Positions 30,825 through 39,529 of a DNA stretch of 60,473 bases are shown one piece after another. The stretch is from Vibrio neptunius (lineage in GTDB: Bacteria > Pseudomonadota > Gammaproteobacteria > Enterobacterales > Vibrionaceae), in NCBI RefSeq assembly GCF_000967495.1, contig NZ_JXXU01000028.1:1-60473 (forward strand), written 5' to 3'. The notes under the pieces were generated by a model. That model worked only from the letters and a program-made list of their open reading frames with translations, was not told the origin of the DNA and made no database searches. A program made the translations under genes and the position numbers. Each line of letters starts with the position of its first letter. Positions within the stretch are counted from its first letter, which is position 1.

Positions 30825-32867
30825 ATGGGAATCGCGTATCATACCTATATTGGCAAGCAGGTCACCCACTTGCCCAATCTTCCCTGCCGAACGGCAGGCA
30901 ATGTTTCTCTTAGTACGCCAGTAGGCAATTGCATCGATCGCTTCGGCCGCATCTGGCTAGCAGACACGGCACACAATCGTGTGTTGGTGTTTGATAGAAA
31001 AATGAAAAAGTTACTCGCCAGTTTCGGCTCGGTAGGAAGTGGCAGCCAACAGTTTAATATGCCTTTTCGCCTTCTTCCTCATCCAGAAAAACCATGGATT
31101 TATGTCAGTGACATCGCCAACAAACGCATCCATATCCTCGAATACAATCAAGCGCTCAACATTCATTCCATTCACCGCTTCGGTGCTGGTGATCCCGTTC
31201 ACCTCGAAGGGCCTAATGGACTAGCGTTTTATGAAGGGAAACTATGTGTCGCTGATGAATTTTACGAAGGGCCTGACAACGAAAGTCGTTTGGTCGTGTT
31301 CGACGAAAATGGCAACTGGCTAAAAAATATTGACGTCGTCAATGCACAGCAACCAGTGCATTTCCTGTGGCCACAGGGCCTTAGCTGCGATAACAATGGA
31401 TACTTATATGTTGCGAATACTGGGTTCTCTACTGTGGTTCGCTGTGACTGGGATGGAAACCCAATCCCATTTTCCAGCGGAAAAACGTACCTAGACGATA
31501 TCGACCTTGCTCGTGATGTGTCAATCATCGACAACCGCATACTCATACCGGGGGCGAAGCAGTACTCCGTTGCGGTTTACGATATTGATGGGCACTTCTC
31601 AGGCAGTTTGAGTGGATTCTTCTCACCGATTCAGGTCACCAAGATGCATCAGGACGTATTGCTGATCACAGAGCCCATTCTCGCTTCACTCCAAATTCAT
31701 AAAGTGAATTGGTCGGACTTATCACCAGAACAGCCAACAACAACGTTAGTAATCGACCAGTTAGGTGATGAGCGGGATCGAAAAGGCCAGCTTCATTTTG
31801 TGACTTCGGTTGCTGGTGACACCTCACCAATCGCTCAAGGGGGCTACACTAGCCAGTATCCTATAGTCAGTGAATGGTGGGATCAACACTTCCAGCAGCA
31901 AGATAAATGGCTCAACTCAATCCATCAACTCGATGCACCATCCTGGGTGTCGATGACATTGAGCACGCAGATCGAATGGACGCAAAGATGGCAGCAAACC
32001 TGGGTACGTATCTTCCTTGGCGACAAATTCGATGACCCAAACCAACTGCTTTGGTTAGTAGATGCCGGTAACTATCAACTTCAGGCTACTGAGCGCAGCC
32101 AACCCGATGCGGCAAGACCGGGCAGCTTACCTCTTCTTCCTGGTTCTTTGGGTATCTGCTCGCTTACGCCCGCCAAACCCTTAATTGGACAGCTTAACCC
32201 TGAGCTACCTTTATTGGTTGTAAGTAACTATATCAGCGGTATTATTACCATTTACCAATACAACGAATTGATCGGCGAATTGGTGCCTTTCAGCTACTTT
32301 GGGGGGTTAGGTCACGCCGACTGGCAACTGTTTAAACCTCAAGGGATCGCGGTGGATCCGATCAGCCGAGATATATACGTCGCCGATTCTGGCAACAACC
32401 GTATTTGCCGTTGGCGATTAAACGCTCAGGGAATTGCTGGCCTAGTGAGTACCTTTGGTCAAAAAGGACATGGTGACCACGATTTCTTTACTCCAACCGA
32501 CATCACTATCACGGCAGACGGACAAAAATACATTACTGATCAGAACAACAATCGAGTCGTCATTTATGACCGTCATGACAAATACGTAGGCAGTTTTGGC
32601 CAACAAGGTTACGGCACAGATAACGACAACTTCTTGCTGCCAACCAGCATCGATTTTGATGAGGGTAAATTGTTTGTATCAGATTTGGTCAACCGCGCGA
32701 TTAAAGTCTTCGATCAACAAGGTCAGTTTATCGATAGCTTTAGTGGATTTGGCGCTGACCCAAGTAAAGGCGAACTGTGGATGCCCTACCTTCTTCATGC
32801 GCACAATCAAACCCTTTACCTACCTGACTGCGCTTTGAATCGCGTCAACGTGTATAAAATCAGCTAA
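30825..32867 (+). CDS. Cytoplasmic NHL-repeat beta-propeller protein
   Basis: The 680-residue protein lacks a signal peptide and is made of NHL repeats in two groups: an N-terminal set (about 25-290: ADTAHNRVLVFD, SDIANKRIHIL, VANTGFSTVVR) and a C-terminal set (about 500-680: VADSGNNRICRW, TDQNNNRVVIYD, SDLVNRAIKVFD, PDCALNRVNVYK). A Trp-rich middle (about 340-420: EWWDQHFQQQDKW, WTQRWQQTWVRIF) does not look like propeller. NHL propellers bind proteins or RNA, or act as lyases; no catalytic site is evident. The start has AAAGG upstream. A 77-residue protein follows after 10 bp and is clearly co-transcribed. Confidence 0.85.
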   Translation: MGIAYHTYIGKQVTHLPNLPCRTAGNVSLSTPVGNCIDRFGRIWLADTAHNRVLVFDRKMKKLLASFGSVGSGSQQFNMPFRLLPHPEKPWIYVSDIANKRIHILEYNQALNIHSIHRFGAGDPVHLEGPNGLAFYEGKLCVADEFYEGPDNESRLVVFDENGNWLKNIDVVNAQQPVHFLWPQGLSCDNNGYLYVANTGFSTVVRCDWDGNPIPFSSGKTYLDDIDLARDVSIIDNRILIPGAKQYSVAVYDIDGHFSGSLSGFFSPIQVTKMHQDVLLITEPILASLQIHKVNWSDLSPEQPTTTLVIDQLGDERDRKGQLHFVTSVAGDTSPIAQGGYTSQYPIVSEWWDQHFQQQDKWLNSIHQLDAPSWVSMTLSTQIEWTQRWQQTWVRIFLGDKFDDPNQLLWLVDAGNYQLQATERSQPDAARPGSLPLLPGSLGICSLTPAKPLIGQLNPELPLLVVSNYISGIITIYQYNELIGELVPFSYFGGLGHADWQLFKPQGIAVDPISRDIYVADSGNNRICRWRLNAQGIAGLVSTFGQKGHGDHDFFTPTDITITADGQKYITDQNNNRVVIYDRHDKYVGSFGQQGYGTDNDNFLLPTSIDFDEGKLFVSDLVNRAIKVFDQQGQFIDSFSGFGADPSKGELWMPYLLHAHNQTLYLPDCALNRVNVYKIS

Positions 32868-32877
32868 GGAGAGCACC

Positions 32878-33111
32878 ATGACATCAGTATTCGACAAAGC
32901 GAAGACCAAACGTCTGAAGCAAGCGACAATCGACATTTCTGAACAATCAGTGCAAGCCAATGACAAGCTCATTCAGCAGTATCAGTGTGTGACTGAGCAC
33001 TGCCTCAATCAGCCTTCCTCGAAGGAAACTCGTAAAAAGCTTGAGGAATGGCACAGCGCTCATCAGGCTCATGCCATTAATCACACCTTATCTCCACCAC
33101 ATGAAAATTAA
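32878..33111 (+). CDS. Small protein paired with NHL protein
   Basis: This 77-residue soluble, helix-prone protein is highly charged (FDKAKTKRLKQ, SSKETRKKLEEW), with two Cys in QCVTEHC (residues 43 and 48) and a His-rich C-terminal part (WHSAHQAHAINH). No known family is recognised. The start follows a strong GGAG site that abuts the stop of the NHL gene, and a terminator follows the stop, so it is a genuine second gene of a two-gene operon. A binding partner or regulator of the NHL protein is the simplest guess. Confidence 0.8.
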   Translation: MTSVFDKAKTKRLKQATIDISEQSVQANDKLIQQYQCVTEHCLNQPSSKETRKKLEEWHSAHQAHAINHTLSPPHEN

Positions 33112-33113
33112 GC

Positions 33114-33140
33114 AAAGCGAGCCAAATGGCTCGCTTTTTT
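33114..33140 (+). terminator. Terminator of the NHL operon
   Basis: The arms AAAGCGAGCC and GGCTCGCTTT pair around AAAT, followed by a T run, immediately after the small-protein stop and facing the convergent ABC gene. Confidence 0.88.
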
Positions 33141-33843
33141 ATGCAACGTCTGAAACTGGCAGCCTATCTGATATGACCTTACCATCCTTAATCGTAATAA
33201 TGCGTTTGGTGCGTTCAGCAAGCGCATTGTCATGCGTAACGATAATCAAGGTTCGTCCTTCCGCATGTAACTGGTTAAACAAAGCTTCGATTTCAGCACC
33301 TGACTTGGAATCGAGAGCACCGGTTGGCTCGTCTGCCAAAATAATCTGCGGATCGTTCACCAGTGCTCGCGCAATCGCAACACGCTGTTTTTGACCACCG
33401 GATAACTGATTCGGTTTATGATCGAGGCGATCGCCCAGCCCAACCTGCTCAAGCAGTTTGGCCGCGCGCTGACGACGTTCTTTGGCTTTTATACCTGAAT
33501 AGACTAAAGGCAACGCGACATTATCAAGCGCCGTAGCGTATTCAAGCAGGTTGAAGCTTTGAAAAACAAACCCGATTTTCTGGTTGCGTATTCCAGCTAA
33601 CTCATTGGCACTCAGTGCTGCTACGTTCTGCCCATCAAGCAAATAGTCGCCATCGGTTGGTTTATCTAAGCAGCCGAGCATATTCATCAGAGTCGACTTT
33701 CCCGAACCTGAAGGGCCGAGAATGGAGAGGAATTCCCCTTGCTCAATCGTCAGTTCTACGCCATCTAATGCACGAACTTCGACCTCACCGCTTGAGTAAT
33801 ACTTACAAAGATTCGTCAGTTGAACCAATGCATTATCTGACAT
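33139..33843 (-). CDS. MacB/LolD-type ABC exporter ATPase
   Basis: The 234-residue stand-alone ATPase has Walker A GPSGSGKST, Q-loop FQSFNLL, signature LSGGQKQR, Walker B IILADEPTGALDS and H-loop VTHD. The ATG at 33843 (MSDNALVQL) has AGGAG 9 nt upstream; a start at 33876 would overlap the upstream permease and is rejected. It is the last gene of the five-gene export operon. In classical MacB this domain is fused to the permease; here it is separate, as in LolCDE-type or antimicrobial-peptide exporters. Confidence 0.93.
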   Translation of the reverse strand: MSDNALVQLTNLCKYYSSGEVEVRALDGVELTIEQGEFLSILGPSGSGKSTLMNMLGCLDKPTDGDYLLDGQNVAALSANELAGIRNQKIGFVFQSFNLLEYATALDNVALPLVYSGIKAKERRQRAAKLLEQVGLGDRLDHKPNQLSGGQKQRVAIARALVNDPQIILADEPTGALDSKSGAEIEALFNQLHAEGRTLIIVTHDNALAERTKRIITIKDGKVISDRLPVSDVA

Positions 33844-33868
33844 AATGACTCCTGATTTTTTGCTCACA

Positions 33869-35152
33869 TCATTCACTTTGTAACGCCTCCATAGGTGTCA
33901 CCTTAGCGGCGCGATTCGCTGGCAACCACGCTGACGCCACGCCTATGACAACCAGAGTAGCAATCACAATTGCCACCACAATCCAAGAAAGCTCTGGAAC
34001 AGGTTTGCCTAAACGTTCATAAAAAACATTGCCTTCTAGACTGACAGAACCAATCGCCGATACCAATGCGTAAGTGACGACAAGCCCCAGCGCTCCCCCC
34101 ATCACCATCGTCATCAGCGACTGAACTAAATAGTGGAGCCGAATCGCCGTCGGTGTCGCGCCCACAGCCATTCGCACACCAATATCTCGGGTAGAACGTT
34201 TCACAGTCGCGTACATCACATTGGCAATACCGACTCCCGCTACCGCGAGTGTGACAAAACCAATGATGCCAAGAAAGCTCTGCAAGCCAACAAGAAACTG
34301 CTGCATGCTTTTCTGCTTTAAAAACATATCTTCTACTTGAACAATCTGTTGATCAGTCACACTAGCCCCATGCTTGCGTGCAATGACCTGACGAATCGTT
34401 TCCGCTAACTTAACTCTATCGACACCACTTTTGGGTTGAACATTGATGCCAGCTATGTCGCCAGTCATATGGAAGCGCTGCCAGGTGGAGAGCGGGACAA
34501 AACTGGAGTAATTGATTGGCTCATCCTGCTCGATATCTGCACTATTTTTTTTCAGTACACCCACTACGGTAAACTCTTCACTGCCAATTTTAACCTTTTG
34601 CCCAACCGGATTGACTTTCAGTGTCACGGTCGCAAACCAATTAAAGTCATCTTCAGGGTTAAACAAATCAGCCGCCAATAAGTACCCGAGCACCACGACT
34701 TTGCGTTGTTCTTTTTGGTCAAGCGAATTGAGCCAGCGCCCCCCTGGAAGTGGGACAAGATTGGTCATAGTTTGAAAATCTGTGGTGACGGCAAGTGGCT
34801 CTCGCCATGTACCGCGATCGCCGACCGTAATACGCTCGTCCCATAATGCCGTCGGCGCTACAGCATTAACTTCTGGTAGCGCGCTAACCACATCGGAATC
34901 ATCGATTTTGAGCGTTAGTGGCTTACCTTGATGGAACACGCCATGATCTACCGTTGCCATACCGCCCGTCAGGTATATCAGATTGCCATTACCATTTTGC
35001 GCAGTTTTTAACACTCCTTGGCGAATGCCCTCTCCCACAGCCAACATAGCAGCAATACACAAAGTCGCCCAAGCAACTGCTAGGATTGTTAGCCCCAGTC
35101 TCAGCTTCTCTGCTGCCATTTCCTGAAAAATTTGTCTCATTGGAAGCAACAT
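33869..35152 (-). CDS. FtsX/MacB-type ABC permease 2
   Basis: The 427-residue permease has an N-terminal membrane helix (about 17-38), a large periplasmic MacB_PCD domain (about 45-270) and three C-terminal helices of the FtsX domain with the conserved RSTRDIGVRMAVGATPTAI coupling region. It follows the first permease after 3 bp (start 35152 against stop 35156), implying coupled translation. It is homologous to but clearly diverged from that permease, so the two probably form a heterodimer. Confidence 0.92.
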   Translation of the reverse strand: MLLPMRQIFQEMAAEKLRLGLTILAVAWATLCIAAMLAVGEGIRQGVLKTAQNGNGNLIYLTGGMATVDHGVFHQGKPLTLKIDDSDVVSALPEVNAVAPTALWDERITVGDRGTWREPLAVTTDFQTMTNLVPLPGGRWLNSLDQKEQRKVVVLGYLLAADLFNPEDDFNWFATVTLKVNPVGQKVKIGSEEFTVVGVLKKNSADIEQDEPINYSSFVPLSTWQRFHMTGDIAGINVQPKSGVDRVKLAETIRQVIARKHGASVTDQQIVQVEDMFLKQKSMQQFLVGLQSFLGIIGFVTLAVAGVGIANVMYATVKRSTRDIGVRMAVGATPTAIRLHYLVQSLMTMVMGGALGLVVTYALVSAIGSVSLEGNVFYERLGKPVPELSWIVVAIVIATLVVIGVASAWLPANRAAKVTPMEALQSE

Positions 35153-35155
35153 TAT

Positions 35156-36370
35156 TTAAGCCCTCGCACTCAGCGCTAACACCGGCGTTAGACGCGATGC
35201 TCTTCTTGCGGGAAAGTAGGACGCCATCAGCGCCAAAATCACAGTGACCAGTAACGATAATGCAATCGAATCGGGAGTAATCACTGGTGAGCCAATCCAC
35301 TCTGGTAAAGTCACTGTGCCCAACAGCGCAACCAATGCAAACGACATGGTTAAGCCTATAGCCGTTCCAACGGCGACCAGTATTAACCCTTCGATAATAA
35401 ACTGGCTCAGTACTGATGCTTGAGTAGCCCCTATCGCCAATCGCACACCGATTTCTCGGGTGCGCTCGGTAACAGACAAAAACATAATATTCGCCACGCC
35501 AAGCGCTCCCACCGCCATCGTCATCGCACCGCTAGCGCCAAGAAATATTTGAATCCCACGAAGAATGCCGCTGATTACGGCCGCCCCTTCACTAAAATCA
35601 GGCAAGTACACGGCATCTTTATCACTTGGGTCAAAGTGAAGCTGCTTAGCGTAAAAGCGCACAATACGCTCTCGAAATGTGGCAGAGTCCATACCATCAA
35701 CCGGTTTCATCAACAGCATCCAAGGTTTAGCGTTCCATAGATCGCGATAGGTGGTTTGCGGGATGAAAACTCTGCGACTATCACCAAAAGAAATGCCGGA
35801 GTCCTCATCACTGAGTACACCAATGACCAAGAATGGAATGCCATTAACTTTGACCTCCTCACCAATCCCAATACCACCCATTTGAGCAATCTGATCGCCC
35901 AAAACAGCAACACGAGTGTGACTTGCAATGTCACTCGGTGAAATATTGCGAGAGCCCGTCTGAAGCTTACGCTGCGCAAGAGTAAAGTAAGAAGGGTCAA
36001 TCCCACTCACGGCGCGAGCTAAGTTTTGCCCTTTGATGTTGGTGACACTGGCATCCCACTTGGCATACACAGATGCGACGTCGTGAACAAAGCCCGATTG
36101 CTTAATCATTTCGACTTTATCCTGTGGAATAGCGATTGCACGACGCGCTGGTAACCCTTGCCAAGGTTTACTGGTTTGAGACGGGAAAACCACCTGCACG
36201 TTATTGACCATAAATGAAAAAGACTGGCTTTGATGGCGGTAGAAGCCTTCACCAAGTGCTATCAACACCACCACAGAGATCACACCCCAAGCTATGGCAA
36301 TGATCGCCAGAATACTTTTCATCCGATGCGCGATCAGCGTCTGCCAGGTTTGCTGGAGCAAGCTACTCAT
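35156..36370 (-). CDS. FtsX/MacB-type ABC permease 1
   Basis: This 404-residue permease has the MacB layout: a helix at about 17-38, a periplasmic MacB_PCD domain, and three C-terminal helices with ERTREIGVRLAIGATQASV. Its ATG overlaps the stop of the outer-membrane factor gene by 4 bp (36367-36370). No nucleotide-binding domain is fused. With permease 2, the ATPase, the adaptor and the outer-membrane factor it makes a complete tripartite exporter; the cargo is unknown. Confidence 0.92.
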   Translation of the reverse strand: MSSLLQQTWQTLIAHRMKSILAIIAIAWGVISVVVLIALGEGFYRHQSQSFSFMVNNVQVVFPSQTSKPWQGLPARRAIAIPQDKVEMIKQSGFVHDVASVYAKWDASVTNIKGQNLARAVSGIDPSYFTLAQRKLQTGSRNISPSDIASHTRVAVLGDQIAQMGGIGIGEEVKVNGIPFLVIGVLSDEDSGISFGDSRRVFIPQTTYRDLWNAKPWMLLMKPVDGMDSATFRERIVRFYAKQLHFDPSDKDAVYLPDFSEGAAVISGILRGIQIFLGASGAMTMAVGALGVANIMFLSVTERTREIGVRLAIGATQASVLSQFIIEGLILVAVGTAIGLTMSFALVALLGTVTLPEWIGSPVITPDSIALSLLVTVILALMASYFPARRASRLTPVLALSARA

Positions 36371-37638
36371 GAATGAAAGGCCTGCGATATGAGCGCCATC
36401 GTATTATCATCGAGCTTACCAGCCGTTTGCAGCAAACTCACTCGTTGACGCCAGTAGTTATACAGGTTGTTTTGCAAACGGTTTTTCGCATCGAACAGAT
36501 TGTTATGAGCCGTAATCACTTCCGACGCATCCAAAAGTCCCGCATCGTAGAGTTTTTCTTTACTTTTCAGCACCTTAGCAAGAGACGCAACCACCTCATT
36601 GGCCATCAGAACCTGATTCCAGTTGATATCAACCTGAGTAAACTGCTGAACAATGCGTTTCTGAATATCAATTTCAACCTTGCGCAAGTCCTGCTTAGCA
36701 CTCAATATATTCAGAGACGCTTGGTCGACCTTAGCGCGCGTCGCACCGTTGAGATCAATCGGTACACTCAAGGTGAGCCCGGCACTAAACTCTCCGTTAG
36801 AATATTTGTCATCATCACTGTAGCCCACATTTCCTTTTACCGTTGGGTAATAACCGCCTCGCGCTGATTGGCGCGCAAATTCGCTCGCCTTGACTTTTTG
36901 CGCAGCGACTAACAACTCTGGGCTACTGTCTTTCGCCAACTTGAGCCATTGCTCCTTGGAATCCACTAACATTGGAGGCTGAATCAGGTTGTCGGTGCGA
37001 ATTTGATCAACACGCTCGGGCATCTGATTGATGAGTGCCCCCAGCTCTGCTCTTTTCTCTTCTAACTGTGCCTGCGCGCTGAGGATACCGGCTTTATCCG
37101 TCACCAGAGTGGCACGAATTTCCTCAACATCAATCGATTTTACCTTACCGGCCTGATAGCGTTTTTCTATAATCTTCAGCAGCTTATTACCTTCTTCTAG
37201 CTTATTTCTCGCCAATTGAAGATCGCCTTGCGCACTCGCCAGATCAAGATAGGTAGCCAATAGCTTCTGAGCTAATTCATTGTGAGCCTGAGATAACTCC
37301 AACTCTGTTCTCAGGTAGTTAGCTTGTGCTTCATCTAAGTCAGACCAAAGGCTGCTGTCCCATAATGTTTGAGATAACGTTGCTCCGTAGGTGTTCGTGT
37401 TGTCACTGTCTTCATTCCAGTTTGATGACGCGGTCGCACTCAAAGAAGGCAGTAACGAACTGCGGCTGGAAGTAACCCCGACCTCACCGATTTGAACACC
37501 AATCTTGGCTTTCTCGTAATCGGGATCGCTCTGTTTCGCTTGCTTCCACGCTTGTTCAATCGAAATAGCAGAGCTAGGGAAGCTCAAGGTCGTCAACAGT
37601 AAACTGCAACCAATCAATGACAGGTGACGTTTAACCAT
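36367..37638 (-). CDS. TolC-family outer-membrane efflux protein
   Basis: The 423-residue TolC-like protein has two OEP domains, with the first repeat beginning ISIEQAWKQAKQSDPDYEKAKIG and long coiled helices rich in Ala, Gln and Leu. The ATG at 37638 (MVKRHLSLIGCSLLL) gives a normal signal peptide and overlaps the end of the adaptor gene; an in-frame extension of 43 residues would lie within that gene and is rejected. As the operon's own outer-membrane exit duct it spares dependence on the housekeeping TolC. Confidence 0.92.
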   Translation of the reverse strand: MVKRHLSLIGCSLLLTTLSFPSSAISIEQAWKQAKQSDPDYEKAKIGVQIGEVGVTSSRSSLLPSLSATASSNWNEDSDNTNTYGATLSQTLWDSSLWSDLDEAQANYLRTELELSQAHNELAQKLLATYLDLASAQGDLQLARNKLEEGNKLLKIIEKRYQAGKVKSIDVEEIRATLVTDKAGILSAQAQLEEKRAELGALINQMPERVDQIRTDNLIQPPMLVDSKEQWLKLAKDSSPELLVAAQKVKASEFARQSARGGYYPTVKGNVGYSDDDKYSNGEFSAGLTLSVPIDLNGATRAKVDQASLNILSAKQDLRKVEIDIQKRIVQQFTQVDINWNQVLMANEVVASLAKVLKSKEKLYDAGLLDASEVITAHNNLFDAKNRLQNNLYNYWRQRVSLLQTAGKLDDNTMALISQAFHS

Positions 37639-38764
37639 GAGAGGCTCCCACCATACTGCTATCGAGAATAGCTTCTCCAAGTTCAACACCTTGCAAAACT
37701 TCAACATTGATACCGTCAGATAAGCCAAGCTTGACCTGCTGTTTGTGGTACCCGCGCTCAGAGTCATCAGGGATTAATACATTTGGCATGTCACCTTCAA
37801 ACTGCAGTGCTCGCTCAGGCAAAGTCAGCACGTTTTCAGATCTCTTCAACGTAATTTTTGCGGTTGAAGAAAACCCGGAGCGCAACATAACGTCTTGGGG
37901 AATGTTTAACTCACCCACCTCAACTTCAAAGCCGTTATCAAAACTTTTGGCAGTCGACGTGTCCTGTGGGGAGTTTAGGTTTTCCGACTGAATGGCCACC
38001 TTAGTCAGTACCCCTTCAATTTGAAGATCAGGGTAAGGCGCTACGGTGATCAGAACCGGCATACCCGAGGTCAGTTGCGCAGCGTCATGCTCACTGACAC
38101 TACCTTTAAAGATCAAGCTATTCATGTCCGCGATAGACATCATTTCCGTTGCAGCCTGACTCGACTCAGTCGAAATAATTGGCTCGCCTACTTCTACTTT
38201 TCGGTTTAACACCGTGCCATCAATCGGCGCATAAATGGTCGAAGTCAGACGAGCATCACCTATCGATGCTTCACCACTTTGAATCAGCTCTAGGTTTTGA
38301 CGTTTTTGTAGCACCGTTGCTTGTGCCGATTTGACTTCTGATCGTGCACTGACGTAATCATCGTAGTTGCTCGGAATAATATTTTGCTTAACCAGACTTT
38401 CTAAGTTAACCAACTTTTGTTTCGCTGACTCCAACGCCGCCTCACTGCTCATCAACTCTGTAGACGCATCGGTAAGTGCTTTTGGCGTAGGGTTTGGGCG
38501 CACTTTAATAAGCGCCTGTCCCTGCTTGACGTTCTCTCCGACCTGAGCGTAAATCTCTCCAACAATACCGTCGATCTGCGATTTAATGGACACTGAATGT
38601 GCTGGAACAATTTTACCTACCGCCACGGCTTCCTTCTCGATAGTACCTTTCTCCACAACCAAGGTAGGTATCACCTCTGGCTGAGCAGAAGATTGCAGAT
38701 AAAAATACGTGCCACCAGCGAGCAGTGCGATGCTCGCAACAGGCAACAGCCAACGTTTAGCCAT
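37631..38764 (-). CDS. MacA/HlyD-type periplasmic adaptor
   Basis: This 377-residue membrane-fusion protein has an N-terminal membrane anchor (about 5-22), a biotinyl-lipoyl-like half motif (GKIVPAHSVSIKSQIDGIV), an alpha-helical hairpin near 90-150 (LMSSEAALESAKQKL, QATVLQKRQNLELI), the second lipoyl half (STIYAPIDGTVLNRKVEVGEPI) and beta-barrel plus membrane-proximal domains. It is the first gene of the operon, with GGAA upstream of the ATG, and links the MacB-like permeases to the TolC-like duct. Confidence 0.92.
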   Translation of the reverse strand: MAKRWLLPVASIALLAGGTYFYLQSSAQPEVIPTLVVEKGTIEKEAVAVGKIVPAHSVSIKSQIDGIVGEIYAQVGENVKQGQALIKVRPNPTPKALTDASTELMSSEAALESAKQKLVNLESLVKQNIIPSNYDDYVSARSEVKSAQATVLQKRQNLELIQSGEASIGDARLTSTIYAPIDGTVLNRKVEVGEPIISTESSQAATEMMSIADMNSLIFKGSVSEHDAAQLTSGMPVLITVAPYPDLQIEGVLTKVAIQSENLNSPQDTSTAKSFDNGFEVEVGELNIPQDVMLRSGFSSTAKITLKRSENVLTLPERALQFEGDMPNVLIPDDSERGYHKQQVKLGLSDGINVEVLQGVELGEAILDSSMVGASHG

Positions 38765-39529
38765 GCTTTATTTCCAATGATTATTATGTGTAGCCGTCTG
38801 ACTACGCTGAGGTTATTAAGTTCCGAAAATCATACAACGTACTGACTCACCAAAGACAGCCGCAGATTGTATGACTTTGTCGGCTTGTACTGACAATAAA
38901 ACGCAGCCTAAGTAATACACCTAGGCTGAGCGACAAGAAAGTAAATTAATCTAAATCTATTCTGACAAATCATGAACGACATTTTATGTCATTGCCCAAC
39001 GATGCTCTTAACCTTGTTGTACCAGATCGGATTGCTAAAGTGATTGCTAGGTAGACCGCCTGAACGAACCTATCTGCTAAATCACCCGATCTGTCACTCC
39101 CCAGATCATCGCCAGTACATTGAACAATATCAGTCCTCCACTTATCTCCTTGCCTCATTCATTAATTGCATACCCTGAACAACAAAGTGAGTCTGTGAGT
39201 AACCTGAAACAGGGATGAGTAGCCAATCGACACAAAACAAAAAGGAGGATTATTTTAAGATTAAGGTGCTGAATTTAAAGGGTTAAGTATGAATTTCTTG
39301 ATTGGGATATTTGTTTTTGGAACCTGCCATACACGACCAAATAACACCCAACATAAAATGGAAATGATCATTTCTCGAATCGGCATCTCATTTACCTAGG
39401 AAACGTTTAAATGTTTTGCATGCAAGCATCATATAAAATCAATTGCATTTACGTTTTTAGCGAACTGTCACTACTCTAAGCACGCACTTTTTACCCCAAT
39501 CAATTAAAAAACAATTCCAAAGGTGAAGT
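38765..39529. other. Long intergenic region upstream of M4 protease
   Basis: This 765-bp stretch lies between the divergent export operon and protease gene. It contains a stem CAGCCTA/TAGGCTG at 38903-38928, a possible 36-codon ORF at 39289-39399, and AT-rich sequence before the protease that should hold its promoter. A minus-strand open frame at 38970-39158 has no recognised similarity. No LuxR/HapR-type site could be assigned with confidence. Confidence 0.45.
39289..39399 (+). CDS. Possible 36-residue small ORF
   Basis: The ATG is preceded by AAAGGG at about 7 nt. The predicted peptide starts MNFLIGIFVFGTC, which looks like a short signal or lipobox, followed by a polar tail. It lies 130 bp before the protease gene. 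Only the ribosome site and hydrophobic start support it; it may be a leader peptide or chance. Confidence 0.3.
   Translation: MNFLIGIFVFGTCHTRPNNTQHKMEMIISRIGISFT

Noticed and set aside
38970..39158. 62-codon minus-strand frame in the protease upstream region
   Set aside because: No ribosome site and no recognisable family; possible transposase scrap was considered but cannot be supported.
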